From assembly GCA_937891085.1 (NCBI GenBank), contig CALAEY010000035.1, positions 1 to 19,232 of the forward strand: DNA of 19,232 nucleotides. The letters are read 5' to 3'. The stretch is from an uncultured Prevotellaceae bacterium (lineage in GTDB: Bacteria > Bacteroidota > Bacteroidia > Bacteroidales > Bacteroidaceae). The translations under genes and the position numbers were made by a program. Below are positions 7,921 to 16,195 of this stretch, piece by piece (the stretch's first letter is position 1; each line of letters starts with the position of its first letter). The notes under the pieces were generated by a model. That model had not been told where the DNA came from and did no database searches. It saw only the letters and a program-made list of their open reading frames with translations.

Positions 7921-7955
7921 AATTGTAAGAATTTGATAACTCAGCAAGCATACCT

Positions 7956-8573
7956 ATGAAGATATTAGCCGTTGGAATGAACTATGCGTTGCATAACGCG
8001 GAGCTTGGACATCGGGAAGAGATTACGGAGCCTGTTTTGTTTCTCAAGCCAGACTCCTCTTATCTGAAGAACGGGGCTCCTTTCTTTCTGCCAGATTTCT
8101 CTTCTGATGTGCAGTACGAGGCTGAGGTGGTAGTGCGTATCAGCCGTTTAGGTAGGCACATTGCTCCTAAGTTTGCTCATCGTTATTACGATGCAGTGAC
8201 GGTAGGTATCGATTTTACAGCCCGTGACTTACAGCGTAAACTTCGTGAGAAAAGTCTTCCTTGGCTACTGAGCAAGGGTTTCGATGCTTCTGCAGCGGTG
8301 GGTGACTTCATCCCATTGTCAGATGTAGGTGGTGATGTGCAGAAGATAGACTTCCGCTTGGATATAGATGGGCATACCGTGCAGCATGGAAATACTTCAC
8401 AGATGTTGTTTACAGTAGATGAGATTATCTCCTATGTGAGTCAGTTTATGACGCTGAAGATAGGAGACCTTCTCTTCACGGGAACACCGGCGGGGGTAGG
8501 GCCAGTATCCGTTGATCAGCATTTACAGGGTTACATCGGAGAACGTAATGTGTTGGACTTTTATATTAGGTAA
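7956..8573 (+). CDS. Fumarylacetoacetate hydrolase (FAH) family protein
   Basis: This is a single-domain member of the FAH superfamily, metal-dependent enzymes that cleave C-C bonds in acylpyruvates and related 2-oxo acids or decarboxylate oxaloacetate. At 205 residues it is like the short YcgM-type members. The visible signature is the metal site: Glu55 and Glu57 in YEAEVVV and Asp86 in VGIDFTARDLQ. Lys107 and the GTPAGVG block at 176-182 are also typical. The true substrate cannot be told from sequence. It lies 2 bp before ispF, so the two are cotranscribed; the pairing with an isoprenoid gene looks positional rather than functional. Confidence 0.88.
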   Translation: MKILAVGMNYALHNAELGHREEITEPVLFLKPDSSYLKNGAPFFLPDFSSDVQYEAEVVVRISRLGRHIAPKFAHRYYDAVTVGIDFTARDLQRKLREKSLPWLLSKGFDASAAVGDFIPLSDVGGDVQKIDFRLDIDGHTVQHGNTSQMLFTVDEIISYVSQFMTLKIGDLLFTGTPAGVGPVSVDQHLQGYIGERNVLDFYIR

Positions 8574-8575
8574 GC

Positions 8576-9058
8576 ATGAAGGTAAGAGTAGGTTTTGGAT
8601 ATGACGTCCATCAGTTGGTGGCAGACAGAGCGCTTTGGATAGGTGGTGTGCAGATAGCCCACGAAAAAGGTCTTCTTGGACACAGTGATGCTGATGTGCT
8701 CATTCATGCCATCTGCGATGCTTTGTTGGGTGCTGCCAACATGCGTGATATAGGTTTTCATTTTCCTGATAAAGATTTGGCATATAAGAATATCGACAGC
8801 AAAATATTGCTGAAGAAAACGGTGGAGCTGATAGCCACTAAATGTTATCGCGTGGGCAATATAGATGCAACGGTGTGTGCGGAACGTCCGAAGTTGAATC
8901 CACACATTCCTGCCATGCAGCAAATCTTGGCAGAGATCATGGGTTTGGATGTAGATGATGTGTCAATAAAAGCCACCACAACAGAGAAGCTTGGATTTAC
9001 GGGTAGGGAAGAAGGCATCTCAGCCTATGCCGTGGCATTGATAGAGAAAGATATATAA
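8576..9058 (+). CDS. ispF: 2-C-methyl-D-erythritol 2,4-cyclodiphosphate synthase
   Basis: IspF performs the fifth step of the MEP pathway to isoprenoid precursors: it cyclises CDP-methylerythritol 2-phosphate and releases CMP. It works as a cytosolic trimer with zinc. The 160-residue length is standard. Zinc ligands Asp10 and His12 lie in GYDVH and His44 in the helix after GHSDADV. The conserved DIGFHFPD loop is at 58-65, and the C-terminal block KATTTEKLGFTGREEG is intact. It starts 2 bp after the FAH-family gene and is followed 21 bp later by the protease gene. Confidence 0.97.
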   Translation: MKVRVGFGYDVHQLVADRALWIGGVQIAHEKGLLGHSDADVLIHAICDALLGAANMRDIGFHFPDKDLAYKNIDSKILLKKTVELIATKCYRVGNIDATVCAERPKLNPHIPAMQQILAEIMGLDVDDVSIKATTTEKLGFTGREEGISAYAVALIEKDI

Positions 9059-9079
9059 CAAGAATAACAGCTATTTATA

Positions 9080-10465
9080 ATGAAAAAGTTAATCGTAGTT
9101 TTGTCATTAGTCCTTGCCGCTGCAGGGATGAAGGCTGCAGATACGGACTCACTGAGATACCGTATCAGTTTGAAGGACAAGGTGGGAACAGAATACTCAC
9201 TCAGTAAACCACAAGATTTCTTGTCAGAACGTGCTTTGGCAAGAAGACAGCGTCAAGGTATCCGTGTAGATTCTACCGATCTGCCAGTGAGTCGCACTTA
9301 TATTCAGGCCATTGAGCGTGAGGGTGGACATGTGGTATTGAAAGGTAAATGGGAAAACTTTGTTACCATTTCTACCAATGACCATGCGGTGGCAGATCGT
9401 ATCAGTCGTCTTCCTTTTGTGACTAAGGTTGAGAAGGTTTGGTCACTTGGCAGTAGTGAGCCGACCAAAACCGCAGAACGCCGTTTCCCAGTAGCCAATG
9501 AGGTGCTGGAGCATCCAGATTCTATCTATGGTGCTGGTACAGCTCAGATCCAGATTAGCAATGCAGACAAACTGCACGAGGCTGGTTTTCGTGGCGAAGG
9601 CAAGATTATCGGTATCCTCGATGGTGGCTTTCATAATCTTGACTCTATCACAGCTCTGGCTAATGTGACCGTACTTGGAACATTCGATGTAGTAGATCCT
9701 GGCTCGGATATTTTCGCTGCCAGCTCACATGGCTTGAGCGTGCTCTCATGCATCGGTACTAACCGTCCTTACCAGATGATTGGTACTGCTCCTGGTGCCT
9801 CTTTCTGGCTGGTTCGCACAGAGAACGAGAGTTCTGAGACTCCTGTAGAGGAAGACAACTGGTGTATCGGTGTGGAGTTCTGCGACAGCGTGGGTGTAGA
9901 TGTGATGAATACGTCACTGGGTTACAATGAGTTTGACGACCCATCCATGAACTATACCATCCGTGATCTGGATGGCAAAAAGTCGTTGATGTCTCGCCAG
10001 GCCTCTCGTATAGCTAGTAAAGGCATGATTCTGGTTTGCAGTGCTGGTAATTCTGGCTCTAACAATTGGAAGAAGACTACAGCTCCTGGCGATGCTACTG
10101 ATATCCTCTGCGTGGGTGCTATTGATAAGGATGGTAAGTTGGCGCCATTCTCTTCCATCGGAACTACTTCAGACGGTCGTATCAAACCAGATGTAGTGGC
10201 TGTGGGCTTAGCTTCTGATGTATTGCGTCCTAATGGCAATCAAGGTCGTGCTAACGGTACCTCTTTTGCTTCACCTATTATGTGTGGCATGGTGACTTGT
10301 CTGTGGCAGGCTTGTCCTAACCTCACTGCTAAGCAGGTGATTGAGTTGGTTAAGAGTGCTGGTGACCGTGCCGATATGCCAGACAATATCTTTGGTTGGG
10401 GTATCCCTGATATGTGGAAGGCTTATCAGGCATACGTTTCTGGTCGTGCCACTGTGCAGTTATGA
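9080..10465 (+). CDS. Secreted subtilisin-like serine protease (S8 family)
   Basis: This is a 461-residue exported protease. A Sec signal peptide is clear: a KK start, a hydrophobic run (LIVVLSLVLAAAG) and a likely signal peptidase I cut near residue 20 (MKAAD). About 150 residues of prodomain-like sequence follow (SERALARRQRQGIRV, then KWENFVTIS). The catalytic triad is complete: Asp181 in GILDGGF, His217 in SSHGLS and Ser395 in NGTSFASP. Asn324 in SAGNSG is the likely oxyanion-hole residue. No C-terminal type IX secretion domain or lipobox is visible, so I expect a periplasmic or released enzyme. The substrate is unknown. It is 19 bp from xseA and probably in the same transcript, with no obvious functional link. 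Confidence 0.93.
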   Translation: MKKLIVVLSLVLAAAGMKAADTDSLRYRISLKDKVGTEYSLSKPQDFLSERALARRQRQGIRVDSTDLPVSRTYIQAIEREGGHVVLKGKWENFVTISTNDHAVADRISRLPFVTKVEKVWSLGSSEPTKTAERRFPVANEVLEHPDSIYGAGTAQIQISNADKLHEAGFRGEGKIIGILDGGFHNLDSITALANVTVLGTFDVVDPGSDIFAASSHGLSVLSCIGTNRPYQMIGTAPGASFWLVRTENESSETPVEEDNWCIGVEFCDSVGVDVMNTSLGYNEFDDPSMNYTIRDLDGKKSLMSRQASRIASKGMILVCSAGNSGSNNWKKTTAPGDATDILCVGAIDKDGKLAPFSSIGTTSDGRIKPDVVAVGLASDVLRPNGNQGRANGTSFASPIMCGMVTCLWQACPNLTAKQVIELVKSAGDRADMPDNIFGWGIPDMWKAYQAYVSGRATVQL

Positions 10466-10484
10466 TAACAAAGATCTGAGATAG

Positions 10485-11741
10485 ATGGAGTCCCTTTCCC
10501 TGCTCGAACTGAATGCATTGGTGCGTGACACTTTGGAGGCTGGTCTCCCTGATGAATATTGGGTGAGAGCCGAACTGAGTGAGGTGCGTGCCAACTCTAC
10601 AGGGCATTGCTATGTGGAATTCATTCAGAAAAGCGAGCGGGGAAATGGACTTTTAGCTAAAGCCCGTGGCATCATCTGGGCCAACGTCTATCATCTGCTG
10701 AAGGCTTATTTTGAAGCCTCTACAGGACAGGCTTTTGCTGCAGGAATCAAGGTCTTGGTGAAAGTTTCTGTCAATTTCCACGAACTCTATGGTTATAGTT
10801 TGGTAGTCAGTGAGATAGACCCCACCTATACCTTAGGTGACTTGGCAGAGCGTAGACGCAAGATACTTTTGCAATTGCAGCAGGAAGGGGTGCTTGACTT
10901 AAATAAGGAGTTGGAGATACCAATGCTTCCTCAGCGGATAGCAGTCATCTCTTCTAAGACAGCCGCAGGTTTTGGCGACTTCTGCGACCAATTACGAAGG
11001 AATGCCAATGGCTTCTATTTCAGGGTAGAACTGTTTCCTGCTTTGATGCAAGGAGATAGGTTGGAAGCCTCCGTGCTTCATGCCTTGGACTGCATCAATG
11101 CCCGCATTGATGATTTTGATGTGGTGGCCATCATTCGTGGAGGAGGTGCCACTTCAGAACTGGCTGATTTCGATAGCTATTTGTTAGCCTCGGCATGTGC
11201 TCAGTTCCCCCTGCCTATCATCACAGGTATTGGGCATGAGAGAGATGATACGGTGCTTGATATGGTGGCACATACCCGTGTGAAGACACCAACAGCTGCA
11301 GCCGAACTCCTTATACAATATATGGTAGATGCTGCAGAGGCATTGGCAACTTTGAAAAACAAGCTCTATACGGGAGTGAAGCAGCTGCTAAAGGAGAAGA
11401 ATAACAAGTTGGCGATGCTTACCAAAGCTATCCCTGCAGGAGCTGTCCGTTGTTTGTCAGAGCAGAAGGTTGCCCTGCAAGCGTTGAAAGGGCTGTTGGG
11501 CTTTGCTGTTCAGCACAGGCTTACGGCGCAGAAACACCAGTTGTCCTTGTGGGCACAGAAGATTGACGATGCTGCGCCTGAGAAGCTATTGGCTCGTGGA
11601 TATACCATCACCTTGAAAGAGGGTAGAATAGTCAAGAGTCTGGCTGCCCTTGAGGTAGGTGATGTGCTGGAAACATTATGGGCAGATGGTAAGGTGAAAT
11701 CAGAGATTCGAAATATAGAGAAGCAAAAGGAGGAAGCATGA
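10485..11741 (+). CDS. xseA: Exodeoxyribonuclease VII large subunit
   Basis: XseA is the catalytic subunit of exonuclease VII, which degrades single-stranded DNA from either end into short oligonucleotides during repair. The N-terminal OB-fold (about residues 1-105) binds DNA. The catalytic domain carries IAVISSKTAAGFGDF at 152-166, RGGGATSELADFDS at 218-231 and GIGHERDDTVLD from 248, all family signatures. A coiled-coil-like region follows, then a short C-terminal part (LLARGYTITLKEG). At 418 residues it is a little shorter than E. coli XseA (456). The last codons overlap the xseB start by 4 bp, which points to translational coupling. Confidence 0.96.
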   Translation: MESLSLLELNALVRDTLEAGLPDEYWVRAELSEVRANSTGHCYVEFIQKSERGNGLLAKARGIIWANVYHLLKAYFEASTGQAFAAGIKVLVKVSVNFHELYGYSLVVSEIDPTYTLGDLAERRRKILLQLQQEGVLDLNKELEIPMLPQRIAVISSKTAAGFGDFCDQLRRNANGFYFRVELFPALMQGDRLEASVLHALDCINARIDDFDVVAIIRGGGATSELADFDSYLLASACAQFPLPIITGIGHERDDTVLDMVAHTRVKTPTAAAELLIQYMVDAAEALATLKNKLYTGVKQLLKEKNNKLAMLTKAIPAGAVRCLSEQKVALQALKGLLGFAVQHRLTAQKHQLSLWAQKIDDAAPEKLLARGYTITLKEGRIVKSLAALEVGDVLETLWADGKVKSEIRNIEKQKEEA

Positions 11742-11932
11742 AAAAGGGAGAGACGTATGCCCAAGCCATGAAGCGTTTGGAGGAAATTGTTCATCAGATA
11801 GACAACGGAGATCTGGATATCGATGAATTGACCGCTAAAATAAAGGAAGCAAAGCAGATTATCGCTGCTTGTACCGAAAAATTGACCCAAGTTGACAAAG
11901 AAGTTGAAATTTTATTGTCAGACGGGCAATAA
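11738..11932 (+). CDS. xseB: Exodeoxyribonuclease VII small subunit
   Basis: XseB is the small helical subunit; several copies bind the extended helix of each XseA and are needed for activity. The 64-residue product shows the family pattern YAQAMKRLEEIVHQIDNGDLDIDELTAKIKEA, and a helical hairpin is expected. The start ATG overlaps the xseA stop (ATGA), and GGAGG lies a few bases upstream within the xseA end, which supports this start. Confidence 0.95.
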   Translation: MKKGETYAQAMKRLEEIVHQIDNGDLDIDELTAKIKEAKQIIAACTEKLTQVDKEVEILLSDGQ

Positions 11933-11948
11933 AGTGAAGAAATAATAG

Positions 11949-11956
11949 TAATTTTG
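11949..11956 (+). promoter_or_regulatory. -7 element before ilvE
   Basis: TAATTTTG matches TAnnTTTG and lies in the 63-bp gap between xseB and ilvE. There is no well-placed -33 TTTG. It may give ilvE-trmB its own promoter. Confidence 0.4.
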
Positions 11957-11995
11957 TGCCGATTGTTTGAAATTGTAAACTAATTGGTGTGTAAT

Positions 11996-13018
11996 ATGCA
12001 AGAAATTGATTGGAAGAATCTGTCGTTCGGCTATATGAAGACAGACTATAACGTGAGAGTTTACTATCGTGATGGTAAGTGGGGTGAGGTAGAAGTGTGC
12101 AGTGAGGAAACCATTCCTATGCACATGGCAGCTACCTGTCTGCACTATGGTCAGGAGGCTTTCGAGGGTTTGAAGGCCTATCGTTGCCCAGATGGTAAGG
12201 TGCGTGTGTTCCGTGTAGATGAGAATGCTGCGCGTTTGCAGAGCACTTGTCATGGCATCATGATGCCAGAGGTTCCTACTGAGCTTTTCATCGAGATGGT
12301 AAAGAAGGTGGTTCGCCTTAATGAGCGTTTCATCCCCCCTTATGAGAGTGGTGCTACTCTGTATATCCGTCCGCTTCTTATAGGAACTTCCGCCCAGGTA
12401 GGTGTACATCCTTCTAAGGAATACCTTTTCTTGATATTCGTGACTCCAGTAGGTCCATACTTTAAGGGAGGTTTTTCCACCAATCCATATGTCATCGTGC
12501 GTGAATATGACCGTTCTGCTCCTCTGGGCACAGGTATATATAAGGTGGGTGGCAATTATGCCGCTTCCTTGAAGGCCAATGACATCGCGCATCAGAAGGG
12601 CTATGCCTGCGAGTTCTACTTGGATGCCAAGGAGAAGAAGTATATGGATGAGTGTGGTGCTGCCAATTTCTTTGGCATCAAGGACAATACCTATGTGACG
12701 CCTAAGTCCACCTCCATCCTTCCAAGTATCACCAATAAGAGCCTGATGCAGTTGGCCGAGGATTATGGCATGAAAGTAGAACGTCGTCAGATCCCAGAAG
12801 ATGAACTGGAAACCTTCGAGGAGGCTGGTGCATGCGGCACTGCAGCAGTGATTTCGCCTATTTCCTACATCGATGATTTGGATACAGGCAAGCGCTACAC
12901 CTTCTCTAAGGACGGACAACCAGGACCGATGTCTACGAAACTATACAATCACCTGCGTAACATCCAGTATGGCATTGAAGAAGACAAGCATGGCTGGACC
13001 ACTGTGGTGATAGAATAA
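11996..13018 (+). CDS. ilvE: Branched-chain amino acid aminotransferase
   Basis: IlvE transfers the amino group between glutamate and the keto acids of valine, leucine and isoleucine, the last step of their synthesis. It is a fold-type IV PLP enzyme. The product aligns with the BCAT type common in Bacteroidetes: GQEAFEGLKAYR near residue 52, YIRPLLIGT near 123, and GTGIYKVGGNYAASLKAN with the PLP-binding Lys183. GACGTAAVISPI lies near the C-terminus. The frame is open from a TTG at 11984, but the ATG at 11996 gives 340 residues and a usual N-terminus (MQEIDWKNLSFGY), so I chose it. trmB follows after 8 bp. Confidence 0.95.
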   Translation: MQEIDWKNLSFGYMKTDYNVRVYYRDGKWGEVEVCSEETIPMHMAATCLHYGQEAFEGLKAYRCPDGKVRVFRVDENAARLQSTCHGIMMPEVPTELFIEMVKKVVRLNERFIPPYESGATLYIRPLLIGTSAQVGVHPSKEYLFLIFVTPVGPYFKGGFSTNPYVIVREYDRSAPLGTGIYKVGGNYAASLKANDIAHQKGYACEFYLDAKEKKYMDECGAANFFGIKDNTYVTPKSTSILPSITNKSLMQLAEDYGMKVERRQIPEDELETFEEAGACGTAAVISPISYIDDLDTGKRYTFSKDGQPGPMSTKLYNHLRNIQYGIEEDKHGWTTVVIE

Positions 13019-13026
13019 AAACTATA

Positions 13027-13785
13027 ATGGGTAAAGGAAAATTAGCTAAGTTTGCAGATTTGGCCAGTTATCCACATGTGTTTGAGTATCCGTACTCAGT
13101 GGTGGATAATGTGCCGTTTGAAATGAAAGGAAAATGGGGTGAGTCGTTTTTTAAGAACGACCATCCCATTGTGCTTGAACTAGGTTGTGGTAGGGGAGAA
13201 TACACCGTAGGCCTTGGCCGTCTGTTCCCTGAAAAGAACTTCATTGGCGTGGATATCAAGGGGGCTCGCATGTGGAGTGGCGCCACGGAGTCTCTGCGCT
13301 CAGGAATGACCAATGTGGCCTTCCTGCGCACCAACATTGAGATTATCGACCGCTTCTTTGCTACTGATGAAATCAGTGAGATTTGGCTCACCTTCTCAGA
13401 TCCCCAGATGAAGAAACCCACCAAGCGCCTGTCATCTTCCTTTTTCCTGGAGCGTTATCGCAAATTCCTGAAAGACGGAGGCTTGGTGCATCTGAAAACA
13501 GATAGCAACTTCCTCTACACTTACACACGCCTGCTGATAGAAGAAAACCACTTGCCAGTGCAAGTGCAGACAGACGACCTCTACCATTCTGGTCAGGCCG
13601 ATGAGATCTTAAGCATTCAGACCTATTACGAGCAGCAATGGCTGGATCGAGGGCTGAACATCAAGTACATCAAATTCGCTCTCCCCAAAGAAGGCACCCT
13701 CATTGAGCCAGATGTAGAGATAGAGATGGATGATTATCGTAGCTATAACAGAAGTAAGCGCAGTGGTTTGCAGACGGCGAAGTAA
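13027..13785 (+). CDS. trmB: tRNA (guanine-N7-)-methyltransferase
   Basis: TrmB uses SAM to make m7G46 in the variable loop of tRNAs. The 252-residue Rossmann-fold protein has the SAM-binding motif ELGCGRGEYT at 51-60, GVDIKGARM at 74-82, and the TrmB catalytic block FSDPQMKKPTKRL at 123-135, followed by LVHLKTDS. The N-terminal 40 residues resemble other Bacteroidetes members. It is 8 bp downstream of ilvE, so cotranscribed, and is followed by a clear terminator at the edge of the accessory island. Confidence 0.94.
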   Translation: MGKGKLAKFADLASYPHVFEYPYSVVDNVPFEMKGKWGESFFKNDHPIVLELGCGRGEYTVGLGRLFPEKNFIGVDIKGARMWSGATESLRSGMTNVAFLRTNIEIIDRFFATDEISEIWLTFSDPQMKKPTKRLSSSFFLERYRKFLKDGGLVHLKTDSNFLYTYTRLLIEENHLPVQVQTDDLYHSGQADEILSIQTYYEQQWLDRGLNIKYIKFALPKEGTLIEPDVEIEMDDYRSYNRSKRSGLQTAK

Positions 13786-13796
13786 AGAATCTTTAC

Positions 13797-13831
13797 GGTC
13801 GGAAGCGTTTGTAATCATTCCGACCTTTTTT
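13797..13831 (+). terminator. Intrinsic terminator after trmB
   Basis: GGTCGGAA (13797-13804) pairs perfectly with TTCCGACC (13818-13825) around a 13-base loop and is followed by six Ts (13826-13831). On the minus strand no T-run follows the hairpin, so it works only for the + strand. Confidence 0.9.
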
Positions 13832-13884
13832 CTTCTATACTCGATGAACTGAAAGGAAACTTCATTCATGAGACAGCCTATGTT

Positions 13885-15012
13885 TTAATATTTGCTCCCT
13901 TTTCTTCTGTTACAATCACGGCATAACATTTGGCAATTCTCTATGACAGTACGTCCCCCTTCACGCCATGGGGTGATATGGTCACCTTCCATAAACTCAA
14001 AGTCAAACTCTTTACCACAATGAGGGCAGATGTGATTTTGTTTTTCCCATACAGCCATTTTGATATCTTCGGGGAATGCCCGTAGGTCCAGATAATGCTC
14101 ATCGCCTGTTAGTACATAAGGAATTATACCAGACAGACGCTGTATTTCACTGTCTCGCATAAGTTCGGAAATACGTATCCCCATAGCGACTGTATCTAGA
14201 GTTTCATTATGATAGTTGTCGTAGAGCAATGCCCAATCAAGGCCTTTCATAATCTTTCTGAACTTTTTCATGTCGAAATTGTTCATAGCCCAGTTCAAAA
14301 CTGTCTGGAAATATTGCCAGAGATTATTTGCATTTGGGTCGTGTTGATGTTCAGCCATATACCCTACGGCACTTTGTCTTTTGCCTTCTCGTGTCTCATG
14401 GTCTGCCATCCATTCCAGTGCTTTTTTCAGGAAATCTTGGCGAATAGGTGTACCATTTACTAAATCTTTTCCTAAACGATAAGCTCCGCAGTTGGACTTT
14501 GAGAAGTGGCGTTTTGCACTAGAAACGAAGGGCCCAGCAAAGATGGCATTGTTGATTTCTTGTTCGTTGAGTGGCTTGCCAGCTATATTGATGGTCTTAA
14601 ACCATTCCAGCTTTTCAGATGCTTCACCTTCACAGACATAGATTGTTAGAGGATAACTGAGAATCTTATGCTGAATATCTTCAGGTTGATTAAAGAAGTT
14701 TTTAAACTCATAAGAGAATTTACCAGCTACATACTCGCAAAGTGAAAGTGTGCGTTGTTGTCCATCCATCACCTCGTATGGGCATTCTGCATCTTCAGAT
14801 CGCTTTACCCAGTACATAACGTTCAGTGGATATCCTTTAAGAACTGTAGTAATCACTGCCTGTTGCTCGCGTTCATTGTATATAAACTCTCGCTGATAAG
14901 GTGGACGTATGTCAAGCTTTCCATCAAAACCACGAACACCTTGTTCGTCATTATTGAGGTAACCTTTTGTAATATCACCAACGGTTACTTCTATTTGCTC
15001 AATTGTCATCAT
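13885..15012 (-). CDS. DUF262-HNH endonuclease, partner of the adjacent DNA methyltransferase
   Basis: The 375-residue protein has two recognisable parts. The N-terminal DUF262 (GmrSD/ParB-related) domain shows DIRPPYQREFIYN at 34-46, the diagnostic DGQQR at 83-87 and FKTINIAGKPLNEQEINNA at about 138-156. DUF262 domains bind and hydrolyse nucleotides in several phage-defence nucleases (family knowledge). The C-terminal 50 residues form an HNH nuclease: a CPHC zinc pair (329-332), GDHITPW with His345, Asn359 in ENCQMLCRDCN, and a second Cys pair (364, 367). It begins with two Met codons. The first overlaps the methyltransferase stop by 4 bp (ATGA), so translation is coupled. The context suggests the cutting half of a restriction-modification-like system. 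Whether it cuts unmodified or modified DNA is unknown. Confidence 0.88.
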   Translation of the reverse strand: MMTIEQIEVTVGDITKGYLNNDEQGVRGFDGKLDIRPPYQREFIYNEREQQAVITTVLKGYPLNVMYWVKRSEDAECPYEVMDGQQRTLSLCEYVAGKFSYEFKNFFNQPEDIQHKILSYPLTIYVCEGEASEKLEWFKTINIAGKPLNEQEINNAIFAGPFVSSAKRHFSKSNCGAYRLGKDLVNGTPIRQDFLKKALEWMADHETREGKRQSAVGYMAEHQHDPNANNLWQYFQTVLNWAMNNFDMKKFRKIMKGLDWALLYDNYHNETLDTVAMGIRISELMRDSEIQRLSGIIPYVLTGDEHYLDLRAFPEDIKMAVWEKQNHICPHCGKEFDFEFMEGDHITPWREGGRTVIENCQMLCRDCNRRKGSKY

Positions 15013-16145
15013 AGCTTCTTTGGATTTTTGTTTCGGATTAATAATCTTGAAAATACTTTTTTAGGCTTGCCAGTCCTTTGATATATTACTAAACTTTTCA
15101 TATTTGCAGTGTAATGGCCAGTTCCACCATTTTTCCTGTAGTTATCAATCCACTCTTTTCCTATTGGTTTTATGCCTAATTTTTCAGCATAGTCACCAGT
15201 TTCAGCTCCGATTAATTCGAACTGTTCAGGGTTATAATACTGGATAAAGGTATCTGGAACTCCCATTATACCTTCGTAATCATATGGAATTTTTGTGACT
15301 TCATCTACGTCAATCGCATCAAAAGTTTCATATTTAGGATAATCCTCTTCATTGTACTTGCAAATCATATCGAATTCTTCATGGCGCTTGTTGTGGTCTA
15401 AGTTAGTAAACCATCCTATAGCAGGTACTTTTATATATTCATCAGGATTATAGCCTTTTGAACGAACATATCTACGATTTGCTTCTTCTACATTCTGATA
15501 AGGAGATTTATATACTAATGACAAATTATATCCATAACCAATCCACATCTTATTTTCAATAAAGTATGGGAAAATTTCATAAGCATGAATCATGGATGTG
15601 CGGGCTAGAATCAAGAATTTCTTCTGATATTCAATTAATTGAGCAACATACTCTCTTATAAGCGAGAATGGTGGATTGGTGACAACAATGTCGGCTTGTT
15701 TAAGCAGTTCGATACATTCAGGATCACGGAAGTCACCAGTTTTTAATGTTCCGATAACATTTTTATCATTTTGAAGCAGATATCTCACATCAGATAGGTC
15801 AACTGCCCCATCGCCATTCAGGTCCTTTACTTCTGTTATTTCTACCTTGTAAGCTATCTTCTGGGGTTCACTCTCATAGTCATCAAAGTGCAATAAAAGT
15901 TCATTACCCTGCACTGGTGAACCATTATAGCACGTACAGATGAGCTTCTTCAGCCCAAGTTGATTGAAACGAAGAGCGAAATATTTAAAGAAGTTGCTCT
16001 CGTAAGGGTCATCGCAATTGCACAGCACCACCTTGTTACGGAAGTGTGGCCAATAGTGTTGCAACTCCCGTTCAATGTCTGATAACTGCGTGTAGAACTC
16101 ATCCTTTTTAGCTGTCTTTGCAGCGTTGAGATTTTTGTTTGCCAT
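15009..16145 (-). CDS. EcoRI-type adenine-specific DNA methyltransferase
   Basis: The 378-residue protein resembles the EcoRI methyltransferase family (PF13651), which uses SAM to methylate adenine N6 in DNA. It begins KKDEFYTQLSDIERELQHYW, followed by VVLCNCDDPYESNFFKYF (SAM-binding region). The catalytic motif IV is NPPF at 157-160, within DIVVTNPPFSLIREYV. Between them lies a calcium-loop-like stretch, DLNGDGAVDLSD (108-119), that matches the EF-hand/dockerin loop pattern exactly. The target sequence cannot be read from the protein; GAATTC is only a guess from the family name. The DUF262-HNH gene follows with a 4-bp overlap. A small inverted repeat covers the start codon, and a long structured leader lies upstream. 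The operon is visibly more AT-rich than its neighbours, in keeping with horizontal gain. Confidence 0.88.
   Translation of the reverse strand: MANKNLNAAKTAKKDEFYTQLSDIERELQHYWPHFRNKVVLCNCDDPYESNFFKYFALRFNQLGLKKLICTCYNGSPVQGNELLLHFDDYESEPQKIAYKVEITEVKDLNGDGAVDLSDVRYLLQNDKNVIGTLKTGDFRDPECIELLKQADIVVTNPPFSLIREYVAQLIEYQKKFLILARTSMIHAYEIFPYFIENKMWIGYGYNLSLVYKSPYQNVEEANRRYVRSKGYNPDEYIKVPAIGWFTNLDHNKRHEEFDMICKYNEEDYPKYETFDAIDVDEVTKIPYDYEGIMGVPDTFIQYYNPEQFELIGAETGDYAEKLGIKPIGKEWIDNYRKNGGTGHYTANMKSLVIYQRTGKPKKVFSRLLIRNKNPKKL
15789..15824 (-). other. EF-hand/dockerin-like loop coding segment inside the methyltransferase
   Basis: Residues 108-119 read D-L-N-G-D-G-A-V-D-L-S-D. Loop positions 1, 3, 5, 6, 8, 9 and 12 (D, N, D, G, V, D, D) fit the calcium-binding consensus used in EF hands and dockerins. 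The residues after it (VRYLLQN) could form the exiting helix. Confidence 0.6.
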
Positions 16146-16166
16146 ACGCTATGCATCTTTGCGTAT
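16144..16166 (-). promoter_or_regulatory. Inverted repeat covering the methyltransferase start codon
   Basis: On the minus strand ATACGC (16166-16161) and GCGTAT (16149-16144) flank an 11-base loop that contains AAAGA. The second arm includes the first two bases of the ATG. If it forms in mRNA, the hairpin would hide the start codon and display the only SD-like bases in its loop. Confidence 0.4.
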
Positions 16167-16195
16167 TGCTTATCTTCGGGGTGGGCTTCTACAAC

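Noticed and set aside
15372..15377. Avoidance of GAATTC as evidence for an EcoRI-like target
   Set aside because: At least four GAATTC sites are present (521, 3947, 10617, 15372), close to the chance number, so nothing can be concluded about the target.
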